Source: JACRCG01 sp964524835
Lineage (GTDB): Bacteria > Desulfobacterota > Desulfuromonadia > Geobacterales > Pseudopelobacteraceae
Assembly: GCA_964524835.1 (NCBI GenBank)
Contig: CAZGEG010000013.1
Coordinates: 58,010-122,009 of the forward strand
DNA length: 64,000 bases
Reading direction: 5' to 3'
Shown one piece after another: positions 49,578 to 58,153 of this stretch. Below the pieces are notes generated by a model. It was not told the origin of the DNA and searched no databases. It saw only the letters and a program-made list of their open reading frames with translations. A program made the position numbers and the translations under genes. Each line of letters starts with the position of its first letter. Position 1 is the stretch's first letter.

Positions 49578-51656
49578 TTAACCCTTTACTTTTGCAACTA
49601 TCTCTTCAGCAACCGACTTCGGTACTGGCTCATAATGGTCAAAGGTCATTGCATACGTGGCGCGACCTTGCGTAGCCGAACGTAAATCGGTTGAATATCC
49701 AAACATCTGTGCGAGTGGAACCATGGCTGTGATAACCTGGGCACCGGCCCGTGAGTCCATGCCCATGATGCGGCCACGCTTGGAGTTAAGATCACCGATA
49801 ACATCACCCATGTATTCTTCTGGGACAACAACTTCAACTGACATGATCGGTTCGAGAATGATCGGGCCGGCTTTTGAACAACCCTCTTTAAAACCCATGG
49901 AACCGGCAATTTTGAAAGCCATCTCGGATGAGTCAACTTCGTGGTACGATCCGTCAATAAGTGTTACCTTGACGTCAACAACGGGGAAACCGGCCAAAAC
50001 GCCATTATCGAGAGCTTCCTTGATGCCTTTATCGACGGCAGGGATATACTCACGGGGGACAACACCGCCCTTGACAGCATCAACAAATTCATAACCCAGG
50101 CCAGCTTCCTGCGGCTCAACTTCAAGCCAGACATGCCCGTACTGGCCGCGACCGCCGGACTGGCGAACAAACTTGCCTTCTACCTTGACCTTCTTGGTAA
50201 TCGTTTCACGATATGCTACCTGAGGTTTGCCGACATTGGCTTCAACTTTGAATTCACGCATCAGCCGGTCAACGATGATTTCAAGATGCAGCTCACCCAT
50301 CCCCGAGATTATGGTCTGACCGGTTTCTTCATCTGTTTTAACGCGGAACGAGGGGTCTTCACTGGCAAGCTTTTGCAGGCCAAATCCGAGTTTTTCCTGT
50401 TCAGCCTTTGTTTTAGGCTCGATGGCAATTGAAATAACCGGCTCAGGGAACTCAATGGATTCCAGGATTACGGCATTATCCTCATCACAGAGGGTGTCTC
50501 CTGTTGTTGTATACTTGAGGCCTACAGCAGCAGCGATATCACCGGCATATACTTCCTTGACTTCTTCACGCTTGTTCGCGTGCATCTTAAGGATACGTCC
50601 GATGCGCTCACGCTTGCCTTTAGTCGAGTTGAAAATGTATGAACCGGCCTGAACGACTCCGGAGTAGACACGGAAGAAAGTCAGCTGGCCAACAAAGGGG
50701 TCGGTCATTATCTTGAAGCCGAGAGCGGAAAAAGGCTCGGTGTCGGAAGCATGACGCTCCACCTCAGTGCCCTTATCAGCGTCAATGCCCTTAATTGCCG
50801 GAATATCCATCGGGGAAGGCATGTAATCGACAACGGCATCAAGGAGATTCTGCACGCCCTTGTTCTTGAATGAAGATCCGCAGATAACCGGGCAGAAATG
50901 AATTGCTATAGTACAAGCGCGAATAGCAGCTTTTACTTCAGCCTCACTCAACACCTCTCCGGAAAGGTACTTCTCCATGAGCGCGTCATCGTGGCTGGAA
51001 ATTTCTTCAATCATCTTCTCGCGGTACTCAACAGCCTCGTCGAGCAGATCGGCAGGAATCTCTTCCGTGCGGAATGTTGCGCCAAGAGTCTCATCATCCC
51101 ACAAAATGGCTTTCATCGTTACAAGATCGATGATTCCCTTGAAGTTTTCCTCTTTGCCAATCGGTAACTGAATGGGGAGAGGATTAGCCTTCAGTCGCTC
51201 TTTTATCATCTGGACGCCGCGGAAGAAGTCAGCACCGACGCGGTCCATCTTGTTTACAAAAGCGATACGGGGTACACCGTACTTATCAGCCTGGCGCCAT
51301 ACAGTTTCAGACTGCGGCTCTACGCCGCCAACTGAACAGAACACTGCAACCGCGCCATCAAGCACTCGCAAAGAGCGCTCGACTTCAATAGTAAAGTCGA
51401 CGTGACCGGGAGTATCAATGATATTAATACGATGGTCATTCCAGGTACAGGTGGTTGCAGCGGACGTGATTGTGATACCACGCTCCTGCTCCTGCTCCAT
51501 CCAGTCCATCGTAGCGGTACCTTCGTGAACTTCGCCAATCTTATGGGATACGCCGGTGTAATAAAGAATACGTTCGGTCGTAGTAGTTTTTCCGGCATCA
51601 ATGTGAGCCATGATGCCGATATTTCTATATTTATCTAACGGTGCTAAGCGGGGCAC
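49578..51656 (-). CDS. fusA: Elongation factor G
   Basis: This 692-residue GTPase drives translocation. It has AHIDAGKTTTTERILYYTG (P-loop), DTPGHVDF, NKMDR, and the domain IV and V segments GGRGQYGHVWLEVEP and SKRGRIMGMDSR. The usual str order rpsL-rpsG-fusA-tuf holds. Length is standard for bacterial EF-G1. Confidence 0.98.
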   Translation of the reverse strand: MPRLAPLDKYRNIGIMAHIDAGKTTTTERILYYTGVSHKIGEVHEGTATMDWMEQEQERGITITSAATTCTWNDHRINIIDTPGHVDFTIEVERSLRVLDGAVAVFCSVGGVEPQSETVWRQADKYGVPRIAFVNKMDRVGADFFRGVQMIKERLKANPLPIQLPIGKEENFKGIIDLVTMKAILWDDETLGATFRTEEIPADLLDEAVEYREKMIEEISSHDDALMEKYLSGEVLSEAEVKAAIRACTIAIHFCPVICGSSFKNKGVQNLLDAVVDYMPSPMDIPAIKGIDADKGTEVERHASDTEPFSALGFKIMTDPFVGQLTFFRVYSGVVQAGSYIFNSTKGKRERIGRILKMHANKREEVKEVYAGDIAAAVGLKYTTTGDTLCDEDNAVILESIEFPEPVISIAIEPKTKAEQEKLGFGLQKLASEDPSFRVKTDEETGQTIISGMGELHLEIIVDRLMREFKVEANVGKPQVAYRETITKKVKVEGKFVRQSGGRGQYGHVWLEVEPQEAGLGYEFVDAVKGGVVPREYIPAVDKGIKEALDNGVLAGFPVVDVKVTLIDGSYHEVDSSEMAFKIAGSMGFKEGCSKAGPIILEPIMSVEVVVPEEYMGDVIGDLNSKRGRIMGMDSRAGAQVITAMVPLAQMFGYSTDLRSATQGRATYAMTFDHYEPVPKSVAEEIVAKVKG

Positions 51657-51684
51657 TGAATCCTCCAGAAACGAATAATACTAA

Positions 51685-52155
51685 TTACCAACGATAATGG
51701 GCGAAGGCGCGGTTTGCTTCGGCCATCTTGTGGACATCTTCACGTTTCTTCACTGCGGAGCCGCGATTATTGAAAGCGTCCAGAATCTCTCCAGCCAGCT
51801 TGTCTTTCATCGTTTTCTCGCTGCGGGCGGTTGAATACTTGATCAGCCAACGCATTGCCAGGGACATGCGACGCTCGGGACGCACTTCGATCGGCACCTG
51901 ATAGGTAGAACCACCAACGCGACGGGATTTAACTTCCAGCGTCGGCTTGATGTTGTCAAGGCTCTTCTTTAGCACTTTTACCGCTTCATCATTTGCCCTC
52001 TGGGCAACAAGCTCGAGCGCACCATACATGATGGACTCGGCAACGCTTTTCTTGCCTGCAAGCATAAGGGTGTTGATAAGCTTGGCAACGACCTTGTCGT
52101 TAAACTTTGGATCCGGCAGAATAACTCTCTTGGGTACTTCTCTTCTTCTCGGCAT
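51685..52155 (-). CDS. rpsG: 30S ribosomal protein S7
   Basis: This 156-residue protein has MPRRREVPKRVILPDPKFND and KSRRVGGSTYQVPIEVRPERR, the 16S head-binding segment. In E. coli S7 controls the str operon. It follows rpsL by 30 bases. Confidence 0.97.
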   Translation of the reverse strand: MPRRREVPKRVILPDPKFNDKVVAKLINTLMLAGKKSVAESIMYGALELVAQRANDEAVKVLKKSLDNIKPTLEVKSRRVGGSTYQVPIEVRPERRMSLAMRWLIKYSTARSEKTMKDKLAGEILDAFNNRGSAVKKREDVHKMAEANRAFAHYRW

Positions 52156-52185
52156 ATATATCCCCTCAACTAAACAGGTTCAGTA

Positions 52186-52557
52186 TTATTTAGGACGCTT
52201 GGCACCATACTTGGAACGACTCTGCAAACGGCCTTTTACACCGACCGAGTCAAGCGTACCGCGTACGATGTGATAACGGACACCAGGAAGGTCTTTAACC
52301 CTGCCGCCGCGAATAAGAACAACGGAGTGTTCCTGAAGGTTATGGCCAACACCTGGGATATAAGAAGTCACTTCAAGGCCATTAGTCAAACGAACCCTGG
52401 CAACTTTACGGAGAGCGGAGTTAGGTTTCTTAGGTGTCGTTGTATAAACCCTTGTACAAACTCCGCGCTTCTGCGGACAACTCTTCAGAGCGGGGGCCGT
52501 TGATTTATCTTTCTTACTTTCCCTACCTGACCTGATCAGCTGGTTGATTGTTGGCAT
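52186..52557 (-). CDS. rpsL: 30S ribosomal protein S12
   Basis: The 123-residue protein has the decoding loop KSCPQKRGVCTRVYTTTPKKPNSALRK in part; the Lys of TTPKKPN is the streptomycin-site Lys43 equivalent and is wild type, and the second site reads GRVKDLPGVRYH. I start at ATG 52557 (MPTINQL). It is the first gene of the operon; rpoBC is not upstream. Confidence 0.97.
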   Translation of the reverse strand: MPTINQLIRSGRESKKDKSTAPALKSCPQKRGVCTRVYTTTPKKPNSALRKVARVRLTNGLEVTSYIPGVGHNLQEHSVVLIRGGRVKDLPGVRYHIVRGTLDSVGVKGRLQSRSKYGAKRPK

Positions 52558-52618
52558 AGTCGTCAAATTCTCCAGATACAAAAATATCGAAACTGCTCCA
52601 AACAGGAGCGAACACGCA

Positions 52619-52647
52619 AACTAACAAAAGAATAGAATCCTTGTCAA
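52619..52647 (-). promoter_or_regulatory. Promoter of the str/S10/spc/alpha operon
   Basis: On the minus strand TTGACA (52642-52647) and TTAGTT (52619-52624) are 17 bases apart; AT-rich DNA lies upstream. The start would be near 52612, about 55 bases before the rpsL ATG. No other strong promoter is seen between here and rplQ. Confidence 0.65.
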
Positions 52648-52973
52648 TCTTTTTATTTGGCTGTGGTGTTTTTTGTGAGTCGCTTTGACTCAAAAGAATA
52701 CTGCAAACTACAAATGAATCAATTGTACGCTTATAGGTCGTGAACCTGCCCGGACGCTCTGATGATTTTTCGGATGGGAATGGAATAGTTGTAGGGCCGG
52801 AATTTCACCGACATCTCCATTCAGATCAGAAGCGTTTACTTCTCCTCTATCGAGAGGAATTGCACTTGTACTCTTATTACCCACATGGTGTCAATAAAAA
52901 AGTTGCGCCCATTCTTCTTTTTTCGCATTAGCATCTACTTTATTGGGAACATAACACCAATAACATCTATTTA
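52648..52973. other. Intergenic region without a convincing gene
   Basis: About 330 AT-rich bases between the str promoter and the DMT-family gene. A 63-codon plus-strand frame at 52740-52931 has no ribosome site and no recognisable family. The upstream AT tract next to 52650 may act as a promoter UP element. Confidence 0.5.
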
Positions 52974-53870
52974 TCAGGCACATCTATCGATCACCAGCCC
53001 GCTTGGCCCAGCTGTTTGTGCATGTTTTTCCGGTAAAATGGATATCATCATACCACCCAGAATACATATCGCCCCGGCATAACCGAACACGCCAAGACGC
53101 TCATCCAGCACCAATCGAGCGTACAGCGCCGCAAAAACCGGCTCCGTACAAAAAATCAGTGCTGTATTAGTGTGGCTTATATAGCGCTGCATGGACGTCT
53201 GCACCAGAAAGGCGAAGACAGTCGCAATAACGGAACAGACCAGAAGCGGAACGAGCAGATGCGGATACCATACTATGACCTCTTTACCTCGAGTTACCGC
53301 TCCGGCATAGCTGAGCAGGGCAACAACCCCCAGCTGTACAACCGTCAGCCAATAAAAGTCACTGCTGCGGACGTATTCACCGGTACAGATCAAATGCAGA
53401 GATACACACACTGCGCAGAGGGCGGCCAGCACATCACCCCTGTTAAACTGCATGGAGCCGTTGCCGCACAGCAGCAGCAGTCCGATCACGGCAAGCACGA
53501 CAGCCAGTCTGACACCTATAGACACACGATACCTGAGGACAAGCGCGGCAAGAATAGGTACCATCACCACGTTCAACCCGGTAAGGAAACCGGTATTGGA
53601 TGCGCTGGTGTAAAGCAGTGCCACTGTCTGAAAGGCGTATGCCCCAAAAAGCAGTGCCCCCATAATACACCCACGGAGGATGGTAGCACCGTCAAGCATC
53701 CTTCCTTTATACAATCCGATTGGAAGAATCAATGCAAACGCCAGGATAAAACGTTGTGCAAGAAAGACGAAAACATCGACACTTTCAACAGACTGTTTTA
53801 CTACTGTAAAAGTAACACCCCAGAAGAAAGTTGTCGTAAGTAGCAGTATAGCGGCCTTGTATCGGTTCAT
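52974..53870 (-). CDS. DMT-family (EamA) transporter
   Basis: This 298-residue protein has ten transmembrane helices in two EamA repeats: WGVTFTVVKQSVE and LAQRFILAFALI in the first, and SVIATVFAFLVQTSMQRYISHTNTALIFCTEPVFAAL, in part, in the second. The family exports or imports small metabolites such as amino acids. The start is uncertain: ATG 53870 (MNRYKAA) fits the usual family start, but neither it nor 53885 has a good ribosome site. Substrate unknown. Confidence 0.8.
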   Translation of the reverse strand: MNRYKAAILLLTTTFFWGVTFTVVKQSVESVDVFVFLAQRFILAFALILPIGLYKGRMLDGATILRGCIMGALLFGAYAFQTVALLYTSASNTGFLTGLNVVMVPILAALVLRYRVSIGVRLAVVLAVIGLLLLCGNGSMQFNRGDVLAALCAVCVSLHLICTGEYVRSSDFYWLTVVQLGVVALLSYAGAVTRGKEVIVWYPHLLVPLLVCSVIATVFAFLVQTSMQRYISHTNTALIFCTEPVFAALYARLVLDERLGVFGYAGAICILGGMMISILPEKHAQTAGPSGLVIDRCA

Positions 53871-53989
53871 TGTATGTATGTCCATGTAAACTGTTATGGT
53901 TAAACCATATGACCTGATCTTTGTACCCACTTCCAAATTTTCTGACAAGAAAAAAGTCTTTGGAGAGCTCTATTGAGGCTGTTTTTTTA

Positions 53990-54017
53990 TTGACAATTCA
54001 ACTCGTATTTATATAAA
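53990..54017 (+). promoter_or_regulatory. Promoter of the amino-acid ABC operon
   Basis: TTGACA (53990-53995) and TATAAA (54012-54017) are 16 bases apart and both close to consensus. The leader to the ATG at 54076 is about 50 bases and ends in AAGGAG. Confidence 0.75.
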
Positions 54018-54075
54018 ACACCATTCTTGTCTTACCATTTAATAGTTTAACGAAATTAAAAAAGGAGAAATTCAC

Positions 54076-54819
54076 ATGAAGTTTTTTCGTTTACTCTCGG
54101 TTTCCGTCCTGCTGGCAGCATCACTCTCTGCAACGGCCCTGGCCGGCCCCAAAAGCATCAAGGTGGCTACTGACGCCACGTGGCCACCAATGGAGATGAT
54201 CGATGCCAACAAGCAGATCGTTGGCTACGATATTGATTTTCTCCGTGCCGTTGCCAAAGAAGCCGGCGTCGCTGTCGAATTCAAAAACACCGCCTGGGAC
54301 GGCATCTTCGCGGGTCTAGACTCCGGCCAGTACGATGCAATCATCTCTTCGGTCACCATTACCGAAGAACGCAAGGCGAAATACGATTTTACCGATGCCT
54401 ATACCAGCATTGGACAGATTCTGGTTGTGCCTAAAACCGACAAAAAATCCAAAACCATAGCAGACCTGAAGGGCAAGAAGGTCGGCTCCCAGATCGGCAC
54501 CACGGGAGCAATGGAAGTCAAGAAGGTTGCCGGTGTCGAATCGAAGACTTATGACGAGATCGGCCTTGCCTTTGAAGACATGGCTGCCGGCCGCATCTAC
54601 GGCGTCGTCTGTGATGAACCGGTTGCCGCTCACTTCGCCCTGCAGAAAAAAGAGTACAAGGAAAAGTTCATGATTGTCGGCAAGCCGTTCACCAAGGAAG
54701 GGTACGGCATTGTCGTGAAGAAGGGTAACAAGGAACTCGTTGACCAGCTCAACAAAGGTATCAAGGCCGTTAAAGCGAAGAAACTTGATACCAAGATCCA
54801 CACCAAGTGGGTTAAATAA
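54076..54819 (+). CDS. Polar amino-acid ABC substrate-binding protein
   Basis: This 247-residue periplasmic protein has a signal peptide ending at ALA-GPKS (residue 23) and a SBP_bac_3 domain: KVATDATWPPMEMIDANKQI, GYDIDFLRAVAKEAGV, WDGIFAGLDSGQYDAIISSVTIT and GSQIGTTGAMEV. The acidic and aromatic pocket resembles the Gln/Arg/His-binding group, but the ligand cannot be fixed. It is followed by a hairpin and the permease gene. Confidence 0.9.
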   Translation: MKFFRLLSVSVLLAASLSATALAGPKSIKVATDATWPPMEMIDANKQIVGYDIDFLRAVAKEAGVAVEFKNTAWDGIFAGLDSGQYDAIISSVTITEERKAKYDFTDAYTSIGQILVVPKTDKKSKTIADLKGKKVGSQIGTTGAMEVKKVAGVESKTYDEIGLAFEDMAAGRIYGVVCDEPVAAHFALQKKEYKEKFMIVGKPFTKEGYGIVVKKGNKELVDQLNKGIKAVKAKKLDTKIHTKWVK

Positions 54820-54830
54820 TCCGGCTTGCG

Positions 54831-54860
54831 GGGCGAAGAGGGTGTAAAACCCTCTCGCCC
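54831..54860 (+). terminator. Hairpin between binding protein and permease
   Basis: GGGCGAAGAGGGT (54831-54843) pairs with ACCCTCTCGCCC (54849-54860) with one bulged A. There is no T run, so it more likely protects the upstream mRNA or reduces read-through than fully stops transcription, giving more binding protein than permease. Confidence 0.6.
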
Positions 54861-54875
54861 AGCGCCTACCTATTT

Positions 54876-55664
54876 ATGCCAGACAATCAAGCCACACATA
54901 CACCGATAGCGGTAGGCGATGGTGCCGCCATCCCCCACAAAAGCGATGCAGGCCTGTTTACGGCCTGGCGTATAGCCTTTTTCGGGTCAATACTGCTTTG
55001 TCTCTTTCTGGCTTTCGGCCGACCGGACCAGTACATGGCGATCTTCATGTTCGTCCCGGACGGCATCCTGATCACCTTCAAGGTTACGGTGGGAGCAATC
55101 CTGCTGGCAATCGTGTTCGGGTTGGTTGCAGGACTGGGTCGAATATCAAGCAACCGTTTCATCAACGGAACCGCATCATTATACGTCGAGGTAATCCGGG
55201 GCATCCCGCTGCTGGTGCAGCTCTTTTACATCTACTATGCCCTGGGGCGATTCGTCAAAATCCCCGACATGCTCAGTGCCATCATTGCCATGGCATTCTG
55301 TTACGGCGCCTATATGGCCGAGATCTTCCGGGCCGGGATCCAGTCGATCCCCAAAGGACAGATGGAGGCCGCACTGTCCCTCGGGATGTCCCGCCGGCAG
55401 GCCATGCGGCAGGTCATCCTGCCCCAGGCCTTCAAGGTCGTGCTGCCGCCGATCGGCAACGAATTCATCGCCCTGCTGAAAGATTCGTCCCTGGTCTCGA
55501 TCCTGGCGGTTTCCGACCTGCTGCGCCGCGGCCGTGAATATGCCTCGGAAACCTTCAACTATTTCGAGACCTACACCGTCATCGCCCTGATCTACCTGAT
55601 CATGACGCTCTTCTTTTCCAAACTGATCAGCATCATGGAGGAGCGACTCAATGAAGGACGCTAG
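54876..55664 (+). CDS. Amino-acid ABC transporter permease
   Basis: The 262-residue inner-membrane protein (HisM/GlnP family) has about five transmembrane helices after a hydrophilic 30-residue N-terminus. The permease motif is SLYVEVIRGIPLLVQLFYIYYALG, and the EAA loop is GQMEAALSLGMSRRQAMRQVILPQAFKVVLPPIGNE in part. Its end overlaps the ATPase gene start by 14 bases. Confidence 0.92.
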   Translation: MPDNQATHTPIAVGDGAAIPHKSDAGLFTAWRIAFFGSILLCLFLAFGRPDQYMAIFMFVPDGILITFKVTVGAILLAIVFGLVAGLGRISSNRFINGTASLYVEVIRGIPLLVQLFYIYYALGRFVKIPDMLSAIIAMAFCYGAYMAEIFRAGIQSIPKGQMEAALSLGMSRRQAMRQVILPQAFKVVLPPIGNEFIALLKDSSLVSILAVSDLLRRGREYASETFNYFETYTVIALIYLIMTLFFSKLISIMEERLNEGR

Positions 55665-56394
55665 CCGCCCCATGATCGAAGTCTGCGGTGTATCCAAATT
55701 CTACGGCGACTTCCAGGCATTAAATGACATCTCGTTCACCGTCAGTGACGGCGAGAAGGTTGTCATCATCGGCCCCAGCGGCTCCGGCAAGAGCACCATC
55801 CTGCGTTCCATCAACTGCCTGGAGACCATCGACCGCGGCAGCATCAGCGTCGGCGGCATGGATGTCAGCAATCCGAAAACCGATATCTGCAAGGTGCGCG
55901 AGGAGGTCGGGATGGTCTTCCAGTCCTTCAACCTCTTCCCCCACAAGACCGTACTGGAGAACCTGACCCTGGCCCAGACCGTCGTCCGCAAACGGAGCAG
56001 AAAAGAAGCTGAAGAGATTGCCATGGAGTTGCTGCGAAAAGTGAATATTTCTGAAAAGGCTGCCGCCTACCCCGCCAAGCTCTCCGGCGGCCAGCAACAG
56101 CGCGTCGCCATCGCCCGCTCTCTGGCGATGAACCCGAAGGCGATCCTGTTTGACGAGCCCACGTCGGCGCTGGACCCGGAGATGATCGGTGAAGTTCTTG
56201 ATGTCATGAAGACCCTGGCCCGCGAGGGGATGACCATGGTTGTCGTCACCCACGAGATGGGCTTTGCCCGCGAGGTGGCGGATCGGGTGATCTTTATGGA
56301 TCATGGCAGGATTGTTGAGGAAGGCACACCGGAGCACTTTTTTACCGCCCCGAGACATGAACGGGCGAAGCTGTTTTTAAGCCAGATTCTCTGA
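55651..56394 (+). CDS. Amino-acid ABC transporter ATPase
   Basis: The 247-residue ATPase has Walker A GPSGSGKST, the signature LSGGQQQRVAIARSL, Walker B ILFDEPTSALDPE and the switch VTHEMGFA (GlnQ/HisP type). It completes the transporter with the two genes upstream. Start ATG 55651 lies inside the end of the permease, which suggests coupled translation. Confidence 0.93.
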   Translation: MKDASRPMIEVCGVSKFYGDFQALNDISFTVSDGEKVVIIGPSGSGKSTILRSINCLETIDRGSISVGGMDVSNPKTDICKVREEVGMVFQSFNLFPHKTVLENLTLAQTVVRKRSRKEAEEIAMELLRKVNISEKAAAYPAKLSGGQQQRVAIARSLAMNPKAILFDEPTSALDPEMIGEVLDVMKTLAREGMTMVVVTHEMGFAREVADRVIFMDHGRIVEEGTPEHFFTAPRHERAKLFLSQIL

Positions 56395-56453
56395 CTCCGG
56401 CAGTTGCAGGAGTTTAATCCCAAGCAGGACATTACATGAACAGGAGGTAACAC

Positions 56454-57761
56454 ATGAAAAACAGTAAGGTAATGGCAGCGCTCGTCACTCTGGGCCTTGC
56501 CGCAGCGGCAGCAGCGCCGGCATTGGCGCTCGAAAACCAGTTCAGAGGAGCTTTTACAACTTATTTTGACGTTTCAAACTACAATGCTGCAGGTGAATTA
56601 AAAAAAGATGCCAAAACTGCCAACTACTTTGAGCAAAGAATTCGTTTAGGTTACACCGCCAAGGCAAATGAAGAGCTGAAGTTGGTCACAACGCTTGAAT
56701 TCGATTATAGCAACTGGGGAAACAGTTCTTATGACAACCCTGGCGGGAGGAACCAGGGCGGTGCGCTTGGTGCAGATACCGTCAATGTGGAACTGAAGAC
56801 TGCTTATCTCGATTGGAAAATACCTGATGCCAAGCTGAACGCGAAGATAGGGATGCAGCCATATGGTGATGCCTTTAAGGGGATCTTTGTCAGCGCCGAC
56901 ATGGCAGGTATCCTTCTGACTCGCGAATACGCACAGGCTACAGCTTCTGCCGGTTTTTTCCGTTGGGATGACACCAGCACAACTACTCTTGGTAAGGATA
57001 CTCGCGACATGTTTGTGTTGGATGGAAAGTATAATTTCAACAAAGACACGAAGCTCGGCGCTGCGTATTACCTTGTTAACAGCACCAATGTTGCAATGAC
57101 CAACGCTCTCACCGAGGATTTGACCGTTCATATGCTAGGTGTAAATGCCGAGACCAGGATAGGCGCCGTTTCTGTTGATGGATTTTTGGCGTATCAGTTC
57201 GGAACCGACAATATTGCCAATAAGGACAGAAGCGCATTTGCCGGTAATGTCGGCGCAAGTATGAAGCTCTACAAGGGAACAGCCAGAACAGAGCTGCTTT
57301 ATGTCACCGGCGACAAGAACAACAGCAGCGAAAACTCGTTCTACACTCCTGCTTCCAAGAAATTTACTCAGTTCAATTATACTGAAAGCGGCTTTTACAA
57401 CAACGAAATGGTTATCCTCAGCCGTGACAAGAACGCCATGACTAACGATAATGCCATTGTCAGTAACGTAAACAACCGCAATCAAGGCGTAGTTTTCGGT
57501 TCTGTCGGCTATGACTACCCCTTCACCGACAAGATTTCCGGCAGTACCAATGCCGGTTTTGCCGCTGTTGCCAAGGATAATTCGGGAGTCCATGAGAGCA
57601 ACTACCTCGGCACCGAAGTCAACGCAGAACTCAACTATAAATACTCCGATTACATCAATCTCTCTGCCCGCGCCGGCTATGTGGTCCTTGGCGATTACTA
57701 TAAAGGAACCGGAAACGACAACCCTTACGATGCCAAGTTGATCGTGAAATACACGTTCTAA
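56454..57761 (+). CDS. Outer-membrane porin-like protein
   Basis: The 435-residue protein has a signal peptide (cut after APALA, about residue 25) and a beta-barrel pattern of alternating residues with strands such as FRGAFTTYFDV, LKLVTTLEFDY and VELKTAYLDWKI. It ends in KLIVKYTF, the aromatic C-terminus used for outer-membrane insertion. AGGAGG precedes the ATG. Similar proteins are common in Geobacteraceae. It probably forms a pore for substrates of the adjacent transporters (inference); the exact family is not clear. Confidence 0.78.
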   Translation: MKNSKVMAALVTLGLAAAAAAPALALENQFRGAFTTYFDVSNYNAAGELKKDAKTANYFEQRIRLGYTAKANEELKLVTTLEFDYSNWGNSSYDNPGGRNQGGALGADTVNVELKTAYLDWKIPDAKLNAKIGMQPYGDAFKGIFVSADMAGILLTREYAQATASAGFFRWDDTSTTTLGKDTRDMFVLDGKYNFNKDTKLGAAYYLVNSTNVAMTNALTEDLTVHMLGVNAETRIGAVSVDGFLAYQFGTDNIANKDRSAFAGNVGASMKLYKGTARTELLYVTGDKNNSSENSFYTPASKKFTQFNYTESGFYNNEMVILSRDKNAMTNDNAIVSNVNNRNQGVVFGSVGYDYPFTDKISGSTNAGFAAVAKDNSGVHESNYLGTEVNAELNYKYSDYINLSARAGYVVLGDYYKGTGNDNPYDAKLIVKYTF

Positions 57762-57772
57762 TATGAAAGCCG

Positions 57773-57803
57773 ACGGCGGGAACCGGCAAAGAGCCCCCGC
57801 CGT
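57773..57803 (+). terminator. Hairpin after the porin gene
   Basis: ACGGCGGG (57773-57780) pairs with CCCGCCGT (57796-57803), 15-base loop, followed by TCATTCC. A weak T run makes it a partial terminator or an mRNA-stabilising hairpin. Confidence 0.5.
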
Positions 57804-57843
57804 TCATTCCAATTCCTAAATAACCCGCTAAGGAGACTAACTC

Positions 57844-58128
57844 ATGAAAAAGATTCTGATCGCAATACTGACCGTAGCTGCCCTGTCCGCCTCTTCCATG
57901 GCATTTGCCGTGGATGCGCCTGTTGCCGGGAGCAAGGATGAATGCCTGCTGGCTTCTAAAAACTGCATGCATGAGGTCGACAGCATCCAGCAGAAGATGA
58001 AGAAGATCGATGCCGAGATCAAAAAAGGTACTAAGGTATATTCTGCCGAAGAATTGAAGAAGCTTGAGCAGAAATTGAAAGAGGTAAATGAAATTTTTAA
58101 GGACCTGGAAAAACCGGGTGGAAGATAA
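57844..58128 (+). CDS. Small secreted helical protein
   Basis: The 94-residue protein has a signal peptide (cut near MAFA-VDAP, residue 22), two Cys (in DECLLASKNCMHEVD) and a charged coiled-coil C-terminal half (about 45-90, KKIDAEIKKGTKVYSAEELKKLEQKLKEV). I do not recognise a named family. AAGGAG precedes the ATG. It lies between a porin and a binding lipoprotein, so a periplasmic role with them is possible. Confidence 0.7.
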   Translation: MKKILIAILTVAALSASSMAFAVDAPVAGSKDECLLASKNCMHEVDSIQQKMKKIDAEIKKGTKVYSAEELKKLEQKLKEVNEIFKDLEKPGGR

Positions 58129-58153
58129 TTAACCCCAATAAAGGAGACACACC

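Noticed and set aside
52740..52931. 63-codon plus-strand frame between rpsL and the EamA gene
   Set aside because: No ribosome site, no family match by eye, and only a weak open frame in AT-rich DNA.
53871..53948. 26-codon N-terminal extension of the EamA protein
   Set aside because: The extra residues are hydrophilic, lack a ribosome site and lie before the usual MNRYKAA-type family start.
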